A stretch of 33,620 nt of DNA from Lysobacterales bacterium (GCA_021648045.1 JAKITM010000014.1:1-33620); one strand, 5' to 3'; shown: positions 1 through 8,087, numbered from the stretch's first letter. Numbers and translations are program-made. Notes: generated by a model from the sequence alone, not told the origin.

Positions 1-1
1 G

Positions 2-403
2 GTAAAAATGTCAGAAGCGGTTGCACTGCATCCGGGAGACCCTACAGCTCAGATAAAGGAGGCTGGTTATTGCTATTTCAACCTGGTAATGGCTAATCCT
101 CAAAGTGCACAATTAATGTTTGGCGATATACTCCCCTGTGACGATACCTATCCGGATCTTACGGAGTCAGGCAATCTGGCCTTCGACAGGCTCAAAAGTT
201 TGGTTGAAGATGGTCAATCCATGGGCGATTTCAAGCGTGGTGATGTCGAGCTGATGGCACTAACTTTTTGGTCCTGCATACACGGGCTTTCCTTATTGGT
301 TGCTGGTGGACATGTAGAGGCAACCGTTTCCTCAGCCACGGACAATCGGATACTAATTGATACTGTAATTTCACTGATGTTAGCTGGAATGAAATCTTCG
401 TGA
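2..403 (+). CDS. TetR-family transcriptional regulator, C-terminal part (cut by left window edge)
   Basis: The reading frame is open through the left edge (two codons precede the first internal Met at base 8) and ends at a TGA at 401-403, so only the last ~133 residues are present. The segment is all-alpha in character and resembles the ligand-binding/dimerisation half of TetR regulators of the WHG-domain type (a 'GYCYFNLVMANPQSAQLMF' stretch, then a helix with 'FWSCIHGLSLLVAGG' and a hydrophobic last helix 'LIDTVISLMLAGM'). The DNA-binding helix-turn-helix would lie outside the window. Family membership is inferred from this pattern; the ligand and target genes are unknown. The next gene on the same strand starts 117 bases downstream, so control of the following operon is possible but not shown. 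Confidence 0.6.
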   Translation, partial: VKMSEAVALHPGDPTAQIKEAGYCYFNLVMANPQSAQLMFGDILPCDDTYPDLTESGNLAFDRLKSLVEDGQSMGDFKRGDVELMALTFWSCIHGLSLLVAGGHVEATVSSATDNRILIDTVISLMLAGMKSS

Positions 404-520
404 ATAAATGGCATCAACCAAGCGGTTAACTAAGCTACTGGCAGACTAAAACATCTATCGGAGATAAATGTCTGTGATGGGCTCTGCACTACCGATAACA
501 TCCGATATAATAACTCCATC

Positions 521-1183
521 ATGCAAGCCTTATTCAACAACCCTGATTTCTGCAAAAGCTTCCTCATCTGGATCGAAACCAGCTTGGAAGATGGTAGCAA
601 TCACCTGGCAACCAGTAATCAGGGCACCTTGCTGTTATACCAGCAGCATGGCAACAGCTGTGTGGTTAAGGCGCCAATGGGAAAGGCTGCTGCCTACAAA
701 GCCCGACTGGCGACACTGCGGCGCGAATTCCGTGCTTATGAAAACATGCAGGGGCTTGATAATATCCCCGAGATTTATGCTTTTCTCAAGCAACAATACC
801 TGATAATGGAATATATTCCAGGCAGCCCCTATCGCTATGCCAACTGGCAAGATCGTGATCTGTGGTTTACCCAATTGCAGCAAACTATCGAGGCCTTCCA
901 CCAACGGGGCGTGGCCCATGGGGATCTAAAATCAAAATCTAACATTATCGTTACCGAAGAGCAAAAACCCTGTGTTATAGATTTCGGCACTGCTATTACT
1001 TTCCGGCCCGGCTTTCATCCAATCAATCATCGCTTGTTCAGATTCGCCTGCCGTCTGGATCGCAATGCCTGGGTTAAACATAAATATCACGGTGACTATG
1101 AGGCAGCTTCGGAAGTCGATAAAACCTGGCTAAAACACAGTCTGTTGGAAAAACTATTACGCAAGTTTAGGCGCAGGACTTAA
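521..1183 (+). CDS. Small protein-kinase-fold protein (RIO/lipopolysaccharide-kinase-like)
   Basis: 220 residues with kinase-fold landmarks: a candidate ATP-binding lysine in 'CVVKAPMG' (K50), a possible helix C glutamate in 'LRREFRAYENM' (E69), the hinge-like 'YLIMEYIPG' (93-101), the catalytic loop 'HGDLKSKSNIIV' (H133, D135, N141) and the metal-binding DFG (154-156). The small C-lobe and the HGDxxxxN loop resemble RIO-type kinases and LPS core kinases rather than eukaryote-like Ser/Thr kinases. The substrate is unknown. It sits 2 bases before the phosphopantetheinyl transferase gene, so co-expression is likely. ATG 521 is the first in-frame ATG after an in-frame TAA at 431-433, but it has no good ribosome-binding site; a better Shine-Dalgarno/ATG pair at 460-470 is in another frame. 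An envelope sugar or lipid phosphorylation role would fit the downstream phospholipase-like gene but is inference. Confidence 0.6.
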   Translation: MQALFNNPDFCKSFLIWIETSLEDGSNHLATSNQGTLLLYQQHGNSCVVKAPMGKAAAYKARLATLRREFRAYENMQGLDNIPEIYAFLKQQYLIMEYIPGSPYRYANWQDRDLWFTQLQQTIEAFHQRGVAHGDLKSKSNIIVTEEQKPCVIDFGTAITFRPGFHPINHRLFRFACRLDRNAWVKHKYHGDYEAASEVDKTWLKHSLLEKLLRKFRRRT

Positions 1184-1185
1184 GC

Positions 1186-1944
1186 ATGACAATACGACAG
1201 ATCACTGTTTGTCAGCCGCGCGAGTTACCCTTGGGTGACTTGCTGTTACCGACAGCGAAAACGCTAGATGTATGGCTGCTGGATATTGACAGTAGCGCAT
1301 TCGCTTTAACACTTGACCAGGACAAGCAGAACCATCGGGCTGTCAGCGATCAGCGACGTTTCGCTCGGCGTTTTTATACCCGCCTTATTCTAGCCGCATA
1401 TTTAAACCAGTCGCCCGCCGAAATTGAACTGCATAAATCAGCCGCTGGAAAACCGCAATTATTACCGCTGGTAAAACCACCTTTGCACTTTAATCTATCT
1501 CATAGCCGTCAGTGGTTGGCGATTGCGATTGCTACAGACCAAGCGCTTGGCATCGATATCGAATCTCAACGCCTGAGCCGTAACCCTCTGGCTTTAGCCG
1601 AGCGCTACTTCTCCACTCAGGAACGCGATTGGCTGAAACAACAAACCGAGAACGAATTGCAATTAGCATTTAATCGTTTATGGGTGCGTAAAGAAGCGGC
1701 ATTGAAATGTGTGGGCACAGGCTTGGCTGGTAATCTTGAAACAACCATAAGCAGTCTAAGTCAATCGCAAAATAACTTCCCGGATGCAAAGCAGGACACT
1801 GTCACGCTGCGACCAAAAAACCTTAACGCGCTGGAACTGAGCATTGTGAACTGGGAGCCTGAACACCTGGACATTCAAGCTGCAATTGCAGTTCAGCGCT
1901 TACCAGATTCAGTTAATTGTTATCAGCTGAAATGTACGCGTTGA
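1186..1944 (+). CDS. Sfp/AcpT-type 4'-phosphopantetheinyl transferase
   Basis: 252 residues. Enzymes of this family transfer the phosphopantetheine arm of coenzyme A to a serine of acyl, aryl or peptidyl carrier proteins. Family motifs are clear: 'FNLSHS' (102-107), the Mg-binding 'GIDIE' (122-126) and 'WVRKEAALK' (166-174), preceded by the 'AAGKP' element (86-90). The length and two-half arrangement fit Sfp-like enzymes rather than the ~120-residue AcpS trimer. It starts 2 bases after the kinase-like gene and its TGA shares one base with the ATG of the phospholipase-like gene, so the three genes are probably one transcript. No carrier protein or synthase is present in the window; the partner must be elsewhere (fatty acid, polyketide or aryl polyene systems are options). 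Confidence 0.9.
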   Translation: MTIRQITVCQPRELPLGDLLLPTAKTLDVWLLDIDSSAFALTLDQDKQNHRAVSDQRRFARRFYTRLILAAYLNQSPAEIELHKSAAGKPQLLPLVKPPLHFNLSHSRQWLAIAIATDQALGIDIESQRLSRNPLALAERYFSTQERDWLKQQTENELQLAFNRLWVRKEAALKCVGTGLAGNLETTISSLSQSQNNFPDAKQDTVTLRPKNLNALELSIVNWEPEHLDIQAAIAVQRLPDSVNCYQLKCTR

Positions 1945-3737
1945 TGACTAAACATTACCGCCATTTACTTTTATTTGCAGCAATATTGGGCTTGCAAGCC
2001 TGCTCTACTCAGCCGAAAATTACGCCAGAAATAGAACAGCGATTTCAGCATGATCGCAGCCGTGCAATAACTTGCAAGATCGCTGAGGAAACCTGCTCAC
2101 TGCCATCCAGTTTGTTAAAACTGGCAGAAAATTCCGGCCACCGGGCACAAATCATCGAAAACGGCGAGCAGTCTCTAATTCTGCGTTTACATATGATCCG
2201 CGCCACCAAGCGCAGTATCGATTTGCAATATTTCATATTTAGCGGCGATGCCAGCGGTCGCCTACTGATGCATGAATTACTGCTAGCAGCCAAACGCGGA
2301 ATTAAAGTCAGGGTGCTTTTTGACCAGTTGTTTTCTATCCAGGATATCACCTATCTGGCTGCGCTAGTATTGGCGCATAACAACCTGGATATTCGGCTTT
2401 ATAATCCAACTTTCCATCAGGCCAGCACCGGTAAGGCTGAGTTCGTGAGCGGGGTGGCCTGTTGTTTCTTCCGTTTTAACCAACGCATGCACAATAAGGT
2501 TTTTCAGATCGATAATAGCCTCACTCTACTCGGCGGTCGCAATATTTCCGACCGCTACTTCGACATGGACAGTAGTTATAACTTCAAGGATCGCGACATT
2601 TTAGTCAGCGGACCAACGGCTGCTGAAATCACTAAATCTTTCGAAAGCTACTGGCACAGCGAACTGGTAAAGCCCGTACATCGGCTGCGCGATGTTAATG
2701 AGTTCCTGGTCGCCAACCAAGCACTACAAGCTCAAATACCTGAAATAGAACCACGCTTCGATAAGCTTCTGAGCAGCTCAGCTGATAGCAGCTATATACA
2801 CGATAATTTCACCCTAAATCTCAAGCCGGTAGACAACATCGAGTACTTCTGGGATCTGCCGCGAAAAAAATCTACACCAATCAAGGACCGCACCCGGGCT
2901 ACCGATGTTATTTTCGCGCATTTGCGTGCGGCTGAAACCGAGGTGTTTATTCAAACGCCTTATATGGTATTGAGCCGAAATCTACAAAAAATCTATAAGC
3001 GGCTAGGCAAACAACACCCGGAAATTCGCATTCGTTATTCGACCAACTCACTGGCATCGACTGATGCTTGGACCGCTTATGCCCTTTATCATAAAAAGAA
3101 AAAACGCTATGTACACAAGCTGGGGATTGAGATTCACGAGCTAATGCCATTTCCGGGAGACATTGATCTTTTTATTCCCCGATATAAAACCCTTATCGCT
3201 GAAAAAGCGAGCGGTATTCGCAGTGATCAGTTTATCGTAATGCTGGTATCACCTACCAGCGATAGACCAGGACCTAGAACTGGTCTGCATAGTAAGTCTA
3301 TAGTGATTGATAAACGCTTGTTGATGATCGGTTCACACAACCTCGACCCGCGTTCAGAGGGTTTTAACACCGAGAACGGGGTATTTATTCAAGATAAAGC
3401 CATGGCTTTGCAGTTGCACCAATACATGCTCAGGGATATCTCCGGTGCCAATAGCTGGGTGGTAGCAGCACGCGATAACTTAACCCCAGTCATCTCTGAT
3501 ATCGGTGGTGTTTTTGAAGACATTTCCGCGACCCTGCCAATATTTGATATCTGGCCATTTTCCTACACCACAGCCTGGCAAATCCGTCCAGGGGCTAAAG
3601 ATGTTAGTCCGCTGGATCCCGCTTTTTATGATAACTACTACTCGGTAGGTAGATTTCCGGAAGTGGAAATGACACGCCGACAAATTTTGACATTGGCAGT
3701 CGGTTCGTTTTTCGGGTTTCTAGGGCCTATTATGTAA
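1944..3737 (+). CDS. clsC: Phospholipase D-family lipoprotein, cardiolipin synthase C-like
   Basis: 597 residues from ATG 1944. Two HKD catalytic motifs are visible: 'HNKVFQID' (H183, K185, D190) followed by 'LLGGRN', and 'HSKSIVID' (H449, K451, D456) followed by 'MIGSHNLDPRS'. This two-HKD layout and length match the ClsC/YmdC type, which makes cardiolipin from phosphatidylglycerol and phosphatidylethanolamine. The N-terminus is a lipoprotein signal: a hydrophobic run and lipobox LQAC with Cys20, which argues for ATG 1944 over the in-frame ATG at 1932 or TTG at 1917. E. coli ClsC is not a classic lipoprotein, so a periplasm-facing lipid anchor here is a difference to note. The start shares one base with the preceding stop (TGATG). 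It converges with ubiB, with 31 bases between the stop codons. The exact reaction is inferred from family. Confidence 0.85.
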   Translation: MTKHYRHLLLFAAILGLQACSTQPKITPEIEQRFQHDRSRAITCKIAEETCSLPSSLLKLAENSGHRAQIIENGEQSLILRLHMIRATKRSIDLQYFIFSGDASGRLLMHELLLAAKRGIKVRVLFDQLFSIQDITYLAALVLAHNNLDIRLYNPTFHQASTGKAEFVSGVACCFFRFNQRMHNKVFQIDNSLTLLGGRNISDRYFDMDSSYNFKDRDILVSGPTAAEITKSFESYWHSELVKPVHRLRDVNEFLVANQALQAQIPEIEPRFDKLLSSSADSSYIHDNFTLNLKPVDNIEYFWDLPRKKSTPIKDRTRATDVIFAHLRAAETEVFIQTPYMVLSRNLQKIYKRLGKQHPEIRIRYSTNSLASTDAWTAYALYHKKKKRYVHKLGIEIHELMPFPGDIDLFIPRYKTLIAEKASGIRSDQFIVMLVSPTSDRPGPRTGLHSKSIVIDKRLLMIGSHNLDPRSEGFNTENGVFIQDKAMALQLHQYMLRDISGANSWVVAARDNLTPVISDIGGVFEDISATLPIFDIWPFSYTTAWQIRPGAKDVSPLDPAFYDNYYSVGRFPEVEMTRRQILTLAVGSFFGFLGPIM

Positions 3738-3768
3738 CCTCCTCTAAAATTACACCAAAATATTCAAC

Positions 3769-5424
3769 TTATTTGCGTTTTAGCAACGGCACGATAGCAA
3801 ATACAGCTGCTAGTAATCCCAACACAGAAAAATTAGCGAATGTCCAAGGACCCGTCTCCATTGCCAAAAACACCGCGGATACTACCGCAAGGCTGGCAGA
3901 TAAAAGATAGCGCCGATTACGCTGACTTTCCTTTTCAAAAGTTTCTTTCAATGCCTGTAGTTCCTGGGACTCCACCCGGTGCCGGAGTTCGCCTCGGGTT
4001 GCCATATTCAAGTAGTCGTGGATTAGCCCCGGCATTTCTGGTGCTTTTGACAGCCAGGTAGGTAGGCGCTCACGAAGCTCGGCAATTGTATGATCAATGC
4101 CGTATTTTTCTCGCATAATCGACTCAAGCTCAGGTTTGGCTACCGCCCAAATATCCAGATCGGGATACAGCTGCCGACCCAGCCCTTCAATATTGAGCAT
4201 GGTTTTCTGTAACATAATCAACTGTGGCTGAACGGTTAGTTGAAAACGCCTGGCAACGCGGAATAAACTTAGCAGCATATGGCCGAAAGAAATTTCGTTT
4301 AGTGGTCGTGAAAAACTAGACTCGCCAACTGTACGGACCGCCGCTTCGAGCTCATCAATACGGGTAGTCGCGGGCACCCATCCAGCTTCTATATGCAAGT
4401 CAGCAACCCGCCGATAATTTTGATTAAACAGGGCGATGAAATTCTCGGAAATATAATAAAGATCCTGCGGTGATAGGCTGGCAACAATACCGTAGTCAAG
4501 CAAAATATAGCTGGCATCTGCCGGATTAGTCGCATCAATTAGGATGTTGCCAGGGTGTAAGTCGGCATGGAATAGGTTGTCCCGAAAAACCTGGGTATAA
4601 AACATGCGCACACCCCGTACTGCCAGGCGCTGCAAGTCAACTCCGGCAGCTTTAAGGGCTTTGATATCACCTACTGGAATTCCCTCAACGCGTTCCATTA
4701 CCAGAATATTATCTTTACACAATGACCAGTAAATTGTGGGGATATAGACTTCATTTGAGTTTTTAAAATTTCGTTTCAATAAGCTGGCATTGGCAGCTTC
4801 ACGCTGCATGTCCAACTCGTCATAAATAACCGATTCAAACTCTTTTACCAACTCTAGCGGGCGAACCCGACTACCGCCATGCCAATATCGTTCTAAAATC
4901 CCGGTAATTGCTTTTAATGGTTCCAAATCGCGCACCAGTTGTCGACGAATACCGGGGCGAACCACCTTAACTACCACTTTTTCACCGGTATGTAAGACCG
5001 CTCCATGCACCTGAGCGATGGATGCCGATGCTAGAGGCTCAACTTCAAACTCACTAAATAACTCTGCTACGGGCGCACCCAGCGCCTTCTCGATGATTGC
5101 TTGTGCCTCTGCCCCTGGAAATGGCGGCACCCGATCCTGTAATAGCGATAATTCATCGGCGATTTCAGCTGGTAACAAATCCCTACGGGTCGAGAGAATT
5201 TGTCCAAATTTGACATATACCGGCCCCATTTCCTGCAACGCCAAGCGTAAGCGTTTACCAACCGGCAATTCGCCGATTTCAGCCGACTTTTTAAACGTCA
5301 GAAAAGCCGCCAGATGCAAGGGTTGGTATAGCGGCGTGCCCTGGGCTATTTCATCCAGACGATAGCGCGCTAAAATGGTATTAATTCGCCACAGGCGAAA
5401 CATCTGGGTAACAGCTGAAATCAT
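3769..5424 (-). CDS. ubiB: UbiB, atypical kinase/ATPase of ubiquinone biosynthesis
   Basis: 551 residues, close to the ~546 of E. coli UbiB. It belongs to the ABC1/ADCK/UbiB atypical kinase family: the characteristic 'KFGQ' motif in 'VYVKFGQILSTRRDLLP', an alanine-rich nucleotide loop 'PLASASIAQVHGA', the catalytic region 'NLFHADLHPGNILID' and the metal-binding 'LLDYGI'. Two hydrophobic helices at the C-terminus anchor it in the inner membrane. In known systems UbiB is an ATPase that helps extract or deliver hydrophobic quinone intermediates to the soluble Ubi complex. It is the last gene of the ubiE-ubiJ-ubiB operon; its ATG shares one base with the ubiJ stop (TAATG). Confidence 0.97.
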   Translation of the reverse strand: MISAVTQMFRLWRINTILARYRLDEIAQGTPLYQPLHLAAFLTFKKSAEIGELPVGKRLRLALQEMGPVYVKFGQILSTRRDLLPAEIADELSLLQDRVPPFPGAEAQAIIEKALGAPVAELFSEFEVEPLASASIAQVHGAVLHTGEKVVVKVVRPGIRRQLVRDLEPLKAITGILERYWHGGSRVRPLELVKEFESVIYDELDMQREAANASLLKRNFKNSNEVYIPTIYWSLCKDNILVMERVEGIPVGDIKALKAAGVDLQRLAVRGVRMFYTQVFRDNLFHADLHPGNILIDATNPADASYILLDYGIVASLSPQDLYYISENFIALFNQNYRRVADLHIEAGWVPATTRIDELEAAVRTVGESSFSRPLNEISFGHMLLSLFRVARRFQLTVQPQLIMLQKTMLNIEGLGRQLYPDLDIWAVAKPELESIMREKYGIDHTIAELRERLPTWLSKAPEMPGLIHDYLNMATRGELRHRVESQELQALKETFEKESQRNRRYLLSASLAVVSAVFLAMETGPWTFANFSVLGLLAAVFAIVPLLKRK

Positions 5425-6077
5425 TATTCTCCAACCTCTTCAGTTACCGCCTTGTCGATTTTTTTCAAATCTTTTGTAAAGTCTTCAAGTGACTCGCGAA
5501 ACTCAGTGAATTCCGCCTTCGAGGTAAAGCTGCCAGCCTGTTTCGCAACAATATCCTTTAAACCACTGCGCCCAACTTCGCGTCCGAACTGGCTTAGATT
5601 TTTTGCAAAGCCTGTGAAAGCCTTAGCCGCTAAGCCCAGCTGGTGGGCAACGACATCACCAAGCAGTTCGCTGGTTTTTTCTTCCCAGTCAAAATCCAGC
5701 TTTTTCATTAATGCTTCGAAATCACGAACCAGGCTAGCATCGCCTTCAATGATTACTTTGCTGCCGGAGTTAATCCAATTAGCTTGCGGCAGCTCAGGTT
5801 TTGCCATGCCAAACAGCGCCATTGGTGTTCCGCGAATCCAAGTATCCACCTCAGCCGAATGCTCTGCACTAACTAGCAGACTCTCATCGGCGGAAAAATA
5901 CAGATTAATACCGGTACCTTGCAATTCGATGGCCAGCACGCGACTACCGAACGCTTGTATTAACGCTAAGGCTTCTGCGTCGGTTTCCAGTTGGCGATTG
6001 AGCGCCTGTTGCAACAAACCTGCAAACACTCCGGGCAATGGGGTGTAATAGTTTTTTCCTGTGGCGGCCTCAGACAT
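5424..6077 (-). CDS. ubiJ: UbiJ, SCP2-domain ubiquinone biosynthesis accessory factor
   Basis: 217 residues, in the usual size range for UbiJ. The N-terminal two thirds forms an SCP2-like lipid-binding domain (an 'IELQGTGINLYFSAD' beta region and the 'GTPMALFGMA' / 'SGSKVIIEGDASLVRDFEALM' pattern typical of the family). The C-terminal part is charged and helical ('FREFRESLEDFTKDLKKID'-like, possibly coiled coil). In E. coli, UbiJ with UbiK organises the soluble Ubi complex and binds polyprenylated quinone intermediates. Its position between ubiE and ubiB supports the call strongly. The start overlaps the ubiE stop by 8 bases and its stop overlaps ubiB by 1. Confidence 0.93.
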   Translation of the reverse strand: MSEAATGKNYYTPLPGVFAGLLQQALNRQLETDAEALALIQAFGSRVLAIELQGTGINLYFSADESLLVSAEHSAEVDTWIRGTPMALFGMAKPELPQANWINSGSKVIIEGDASLVRDFEALMKKLDFDWEEKTSELLGDVVAHQLGLAAKAFTGFAKNLSQFGREVGRSGLKDIVAKQAGSFTSKAEFTEFRESLEDFTKDLKKIDKAVTEEVGE

Positions 6078-6825
6078 GATAACCCCGATGAATTGCCACC
6101 ACTCCGTTGGTCATGTTTTCATAACTTACTTTTTTGAAACCGGCATCCCGCAGCATATTTGCCAGGGTTTCCTGATCGGGGTGTTTGCGGATAGATTCCG
6201 CCAGATAACGGTAGCTATCTTCATCCTTGGCTACAATCGCACCAATTTTCGGCAACAGAGAAAAGGAATACTGCTCGTATAGGCGCTCCATAATTTTGGA
6301 TTTCACCTGAGAAAATTCAAGTATATTGACTTGTCCACCGGGTTTTAACACGCGGTGCATTTCTAGCAGAGCAGCCGCTTTATCGGTCACATTACGCAAA
6401 CCGAAAGCGATGGTTATCGCATCAAAGCTACTGTCTTGGAAAGGCAACTCCTCAGCATTCGCGAGTACATATTCAAGACCTTTTACAATGCCTTGGTCTT
6501 CCATGCGCGCACGCCCAACTGCCAGCATTTCAGGATTAATATCGGAAAGCACTACACTACCGGCATTGCCGACCCGGGGTAATAACAAACGGGCTATATC
6601 ACCCGTGCCGCCGGCGAGATCAAGGACTTTTGCACCCGGCTGTATGGCGACTCTGCGCACAAAATGGCGTTTCCATAAACGGTGTACACCGAATGACATT
6701 AAGTCATTCATGATGTCATAACTATCGGCAACCGAACTAAAGACTTCCCCGACCAAGCGGGCTTTGTCTTCAACTGCCACCTCAGTAAAGCCAAAGTGTG
6801 TTTTATTCGATTCTTTGTCAACCAT
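6070..6825 (-). CDS. ubiE: UbiE, ubiquinone/menaquinone C-methyltransferase
   Basis: 251 residues, the same length as E. coli UbiE. It is a class I SAM-dependent methyltransferase: motif I 'VLDLAGGTGDIARLL', the family start 'THFGFTEV', the segment 'YDIMNDLMSFGVHRLWK' and 'ITIAFGLRNV' are diagnostic. It methylates the quinone ring carbon of demethylated benzoquinol (and demethylmenaquinol where menaquinone is made). It is first in ubiE-ubiJ-ubiB and has a recognisable sigma-70-like promoter just upstream, overlapped by a tandem repeat. Confidence 0.97.
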   Translation of the reverse strand: MVDKESNKTHFGFTEVAVEDKARLVGEVFSSVADSYDIMNDLMSFGVHRLWKRHFVRRVAIQPGAKVLDLAGGTGDIARLLLPRVGNAGSVVLSDINPEMLAVGRARMEDQGIVKGLEYVLANAEELPFQDSSFDAITIAFGLRNVTDKAAALLEMHRVLKPGGQVNILEFSQVKSKIMERLYEQYSFSLLPKIGAIVAKDEDSYRYLAESIRKHPDQETLANMLRDAGFKKVSYENMTNGVVAIHRGYHV

Positions 6826-6843
6826 CAGTTCACCGTAAACTTA

Positions 6844-6871
6844 CATACGAAATAATATATGCGAAATAATA
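6844..6871. repeat. Two tandem 14-base repeats over the ubiE promoter
   Basis: On the + strand, CATACGAAATAATA (6844-6857) is followed directly by TATGCGAAATAATA (6858-6871), 12 of 14 bases identical. The repeats cover the proposed -10 element of ubiE, a location where a repressor or nucleoid protein site would act. Chance similarity in A/T-rich DNA is possible. Confidence 0.5.
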
Positions 6872-6883
6872 AATGCTAAACAA
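6854..6883 (-). promoter_or_regulatory. Probable sigma-70 promoter of ubiE-ubiJ-ubiB
   Basis: Read on the minus strand: -35 TTGTTT (6883-6878), 18-base spacer, -10 TATATT (6859-6854). Five of six -10 bases and four of six -35 bases match consensus. Transcription would begin around 6847, about 22 bases before the ubiE ATG at 6825. Confidence 0.45.
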
Positions 6884-6982
6884 CATTTTCGCTTAGTTTA
6901 CTCTGCCTTGCACCTTATTTCAGCCAGCAGATCGCGTGATCTAAGATAGTCTAGTTTCAGTTGACACTATTGAAGCATACAG

Positions 6983-7002
6983 GCGCTGCCCAAAAGGGCG
7001 CG
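6983..7002 (-). terminator. Weak hairpin downstream of lpxC
   Basis: GCCC (6988-6991) and GGGC (6996-6999) pair around AAAA, extended by three more pairs past a bulged base. It lies 20 bases after the lpxC stop. There is no run of U on the minus strand, so intrinsic termination is doubtful. The rest of the 196-base gap holds the ubiE promoter and little else recognisable. Confidence 0.25.
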
Positions 7003-7021
7003 GATTCCACTCTAAAGAGAG

Positions 7022-7939
7022 TTACAGTGCGCCAGAATAGGCAGGGTTGGTATATGAGATTGGAGCAGTGGCTTTATCACCAAAGGTGACTTCTTCCCAG
7101 GCTGAGGCATCGGCGAGTAGTTCTCGCACCAGTAGGTTATTCAGGGCATGACCGGACTTGAAACCAGAAAATGCGCCAATCAGGCCATGACCCAGCAGGT
7201 AAAGATCGCCAATGGCATCCAGAACTTTATGTTTTACGAATTCGTCTTCATAGCGCAGCCCGTGCTCGTTAAGGACTCTATAGTCATCCAGAACAACTGC
7301 ATTATCCATGCTGCCGCCCAGTACGAGGTTTCTTTCCCGCAACATTTCAAGGTCGCGCATAAAGCCGAAGGTTCTGGCACGCGCAATTTCCTTGAGGAAT
7401 GAAGTTGTTGAGAAATCGACTTCTGCGGTTGATGCGTGGCTTTCGAATGCCGGATGGTTGAAATCGATACGAAAATTAACCTTAAATCCATCCCATGGCT
7501 CGAAACGAGCCCACTTATCGCCCATTTTTACTTCAACAGGCTTAACAATGCGGATAAACTTTTTGGCTTTCTTCTGTTCGGCAATCCCGGCAGACTGCAG
7601 CAAAAACACAAACGGGCCAGCACTACCATCCATAATAGGAACTTCAGGTGCGCTGAGATCGACAATGGCGTTATCAATACCGAGTCCAGCGAATGCTGAC
7701 ATTAGGTGTTCTACGGTGGCAACTTTTACATCACCTTTGGTGAGTGTGGTTGACATTGAAGTGTCACCCACATTATGAGCGCGCGCCTCAATTTCGACAA
7801 TAGGTTGCAGGTCGATGCGACGGAATATAATTCCGGTATCGACAGCCGCAGGGCGCAGTGTCATATACACCTTCTCGCCACTGTGCAAACCAACGCCAGT
7901 AGCTCGAATGATGTTCTTTAAGGTACGCTGTTTAATCAT
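7022..7939 (-). CDS. lpxC: LpxC, UDP-3-O-acyl-N-acetylglucosamine deacetylase
   Basis: 305 residues from the ATG at 7939, identical in length to E. coli LpxC. It is the zinc hydrolase that performs the first committed step of lipid A synthesis. Visible family marks: the conserved start 'MIKQRTLKN', 'GVGLHSGEKV', 'TVEHLMSAFAGLGIDN' (zinc ligand H78), 'IMDGSAGPFV' and the second zinc site 'HKVLDAIGDLYLLGH' with His and Asp ligands. An in-frame TTG seven codons upstream was rejected because the conserved N-terminus begins at MIKQRT. lpxC often follows ftsZ in Gammaproteobacteria, as here, but it is separated by 396 bases and has a plausible promoter of its own. The C-terminus ends in 'YSGAL'; a regulated degradation signal cannot be judged. 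Confidence 0.98.
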   Translation of the reverse strand: MIKQRTLKNIIRATGVGLHSGEKVYMTLRPAAVDTGIIFRRIDLQPIVEIEARAHNVGDTSMSTTLTKGDVKVATVEHLMSAFAGLGIDNAIVDLSAPEVPIMDGSAGPFVFLLQSAGIAEQKKAKKFIRIVKPVEVKMGDKWARFEPWDGFKVNFRIDFNHPAFESHASTAEVDFSTTSFLKEIARARTFGFMRDLEMLRERNLVLGGSMDNAVVLDDYRVLNEHGLRYEDEFVKHKVLDAIGDLYLLGHGLIGAFSGFKSGHALNNLLVRELLADASAWEEVTFGDKATAPISYTNPAYSGAL

Positions 7940-7971
7940 ATTGTTGTTTATTCGTCCCAAAAACTAGATGG

Positions 7972-7999
7972 ATTTTATCATAACCCACTACATAATCAA
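7972..7999 (-). promoter_or_regulatory. Probable sigma-70 promoter of lpxC
   Basis: Minus strand: -35 TTGATT (7999-7994), 16-base spacer, -10 TAAAAT (7977-7972; 5 of 6 match). The start point would be near 7965, giving a short leader of about 25 bases to the ATG at 7939. Confidence 0.5.
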
Positions 8000-8005
8000 T
8001 CATTA

Positions 8006-8084
8006 TGTTGCTTTTATACCTAATTATTGTTGCATACATGCCACAATAATTTAATATGTTGCGTATTTGCCACAAATAACTTAA
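8006..8084. repeat. TGTTGC-centred imperfect direct repeats upstream of lpxC
   Basis: TGTTGC occurs at 8006, 8028 and 8057. The last two begin longer related units: TGTTGCATACATGCCACAA (8028-8046) and TGTTGCGTATTTGCCACAA (8057-8075), 16 of 19 identical, each followed by a TAA-rich tail; the period is 29 bases. They sit just upstream of the lpxC -35 element, where an activator or repressor could bind. No known factor is assigned. Confidence 0.5.
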
Positions 8085-8087
8085 CTA

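Noticed and set aside
468..803. Plus-strand frame with a good ribosome site overlapping the kinase-like gene
   Set aside because: Its sequence lacks any domain, while the other frame has full kinase motifs; kept only as a start-site question.
1917..1943. Earlier starts (TTG 1917, ATG 1932) for the phospholipase D-type gene
   Set aside because: They place extra residues before a clean lipoprotein signal peptide; ATG 1944 overlaps the upstream stop by one base as expected.
5452..6048. 198-codon plus-strand frame opposite ubiJ
   Set aside because: Antisense shadow with low-complexity Ser/Ala composition.
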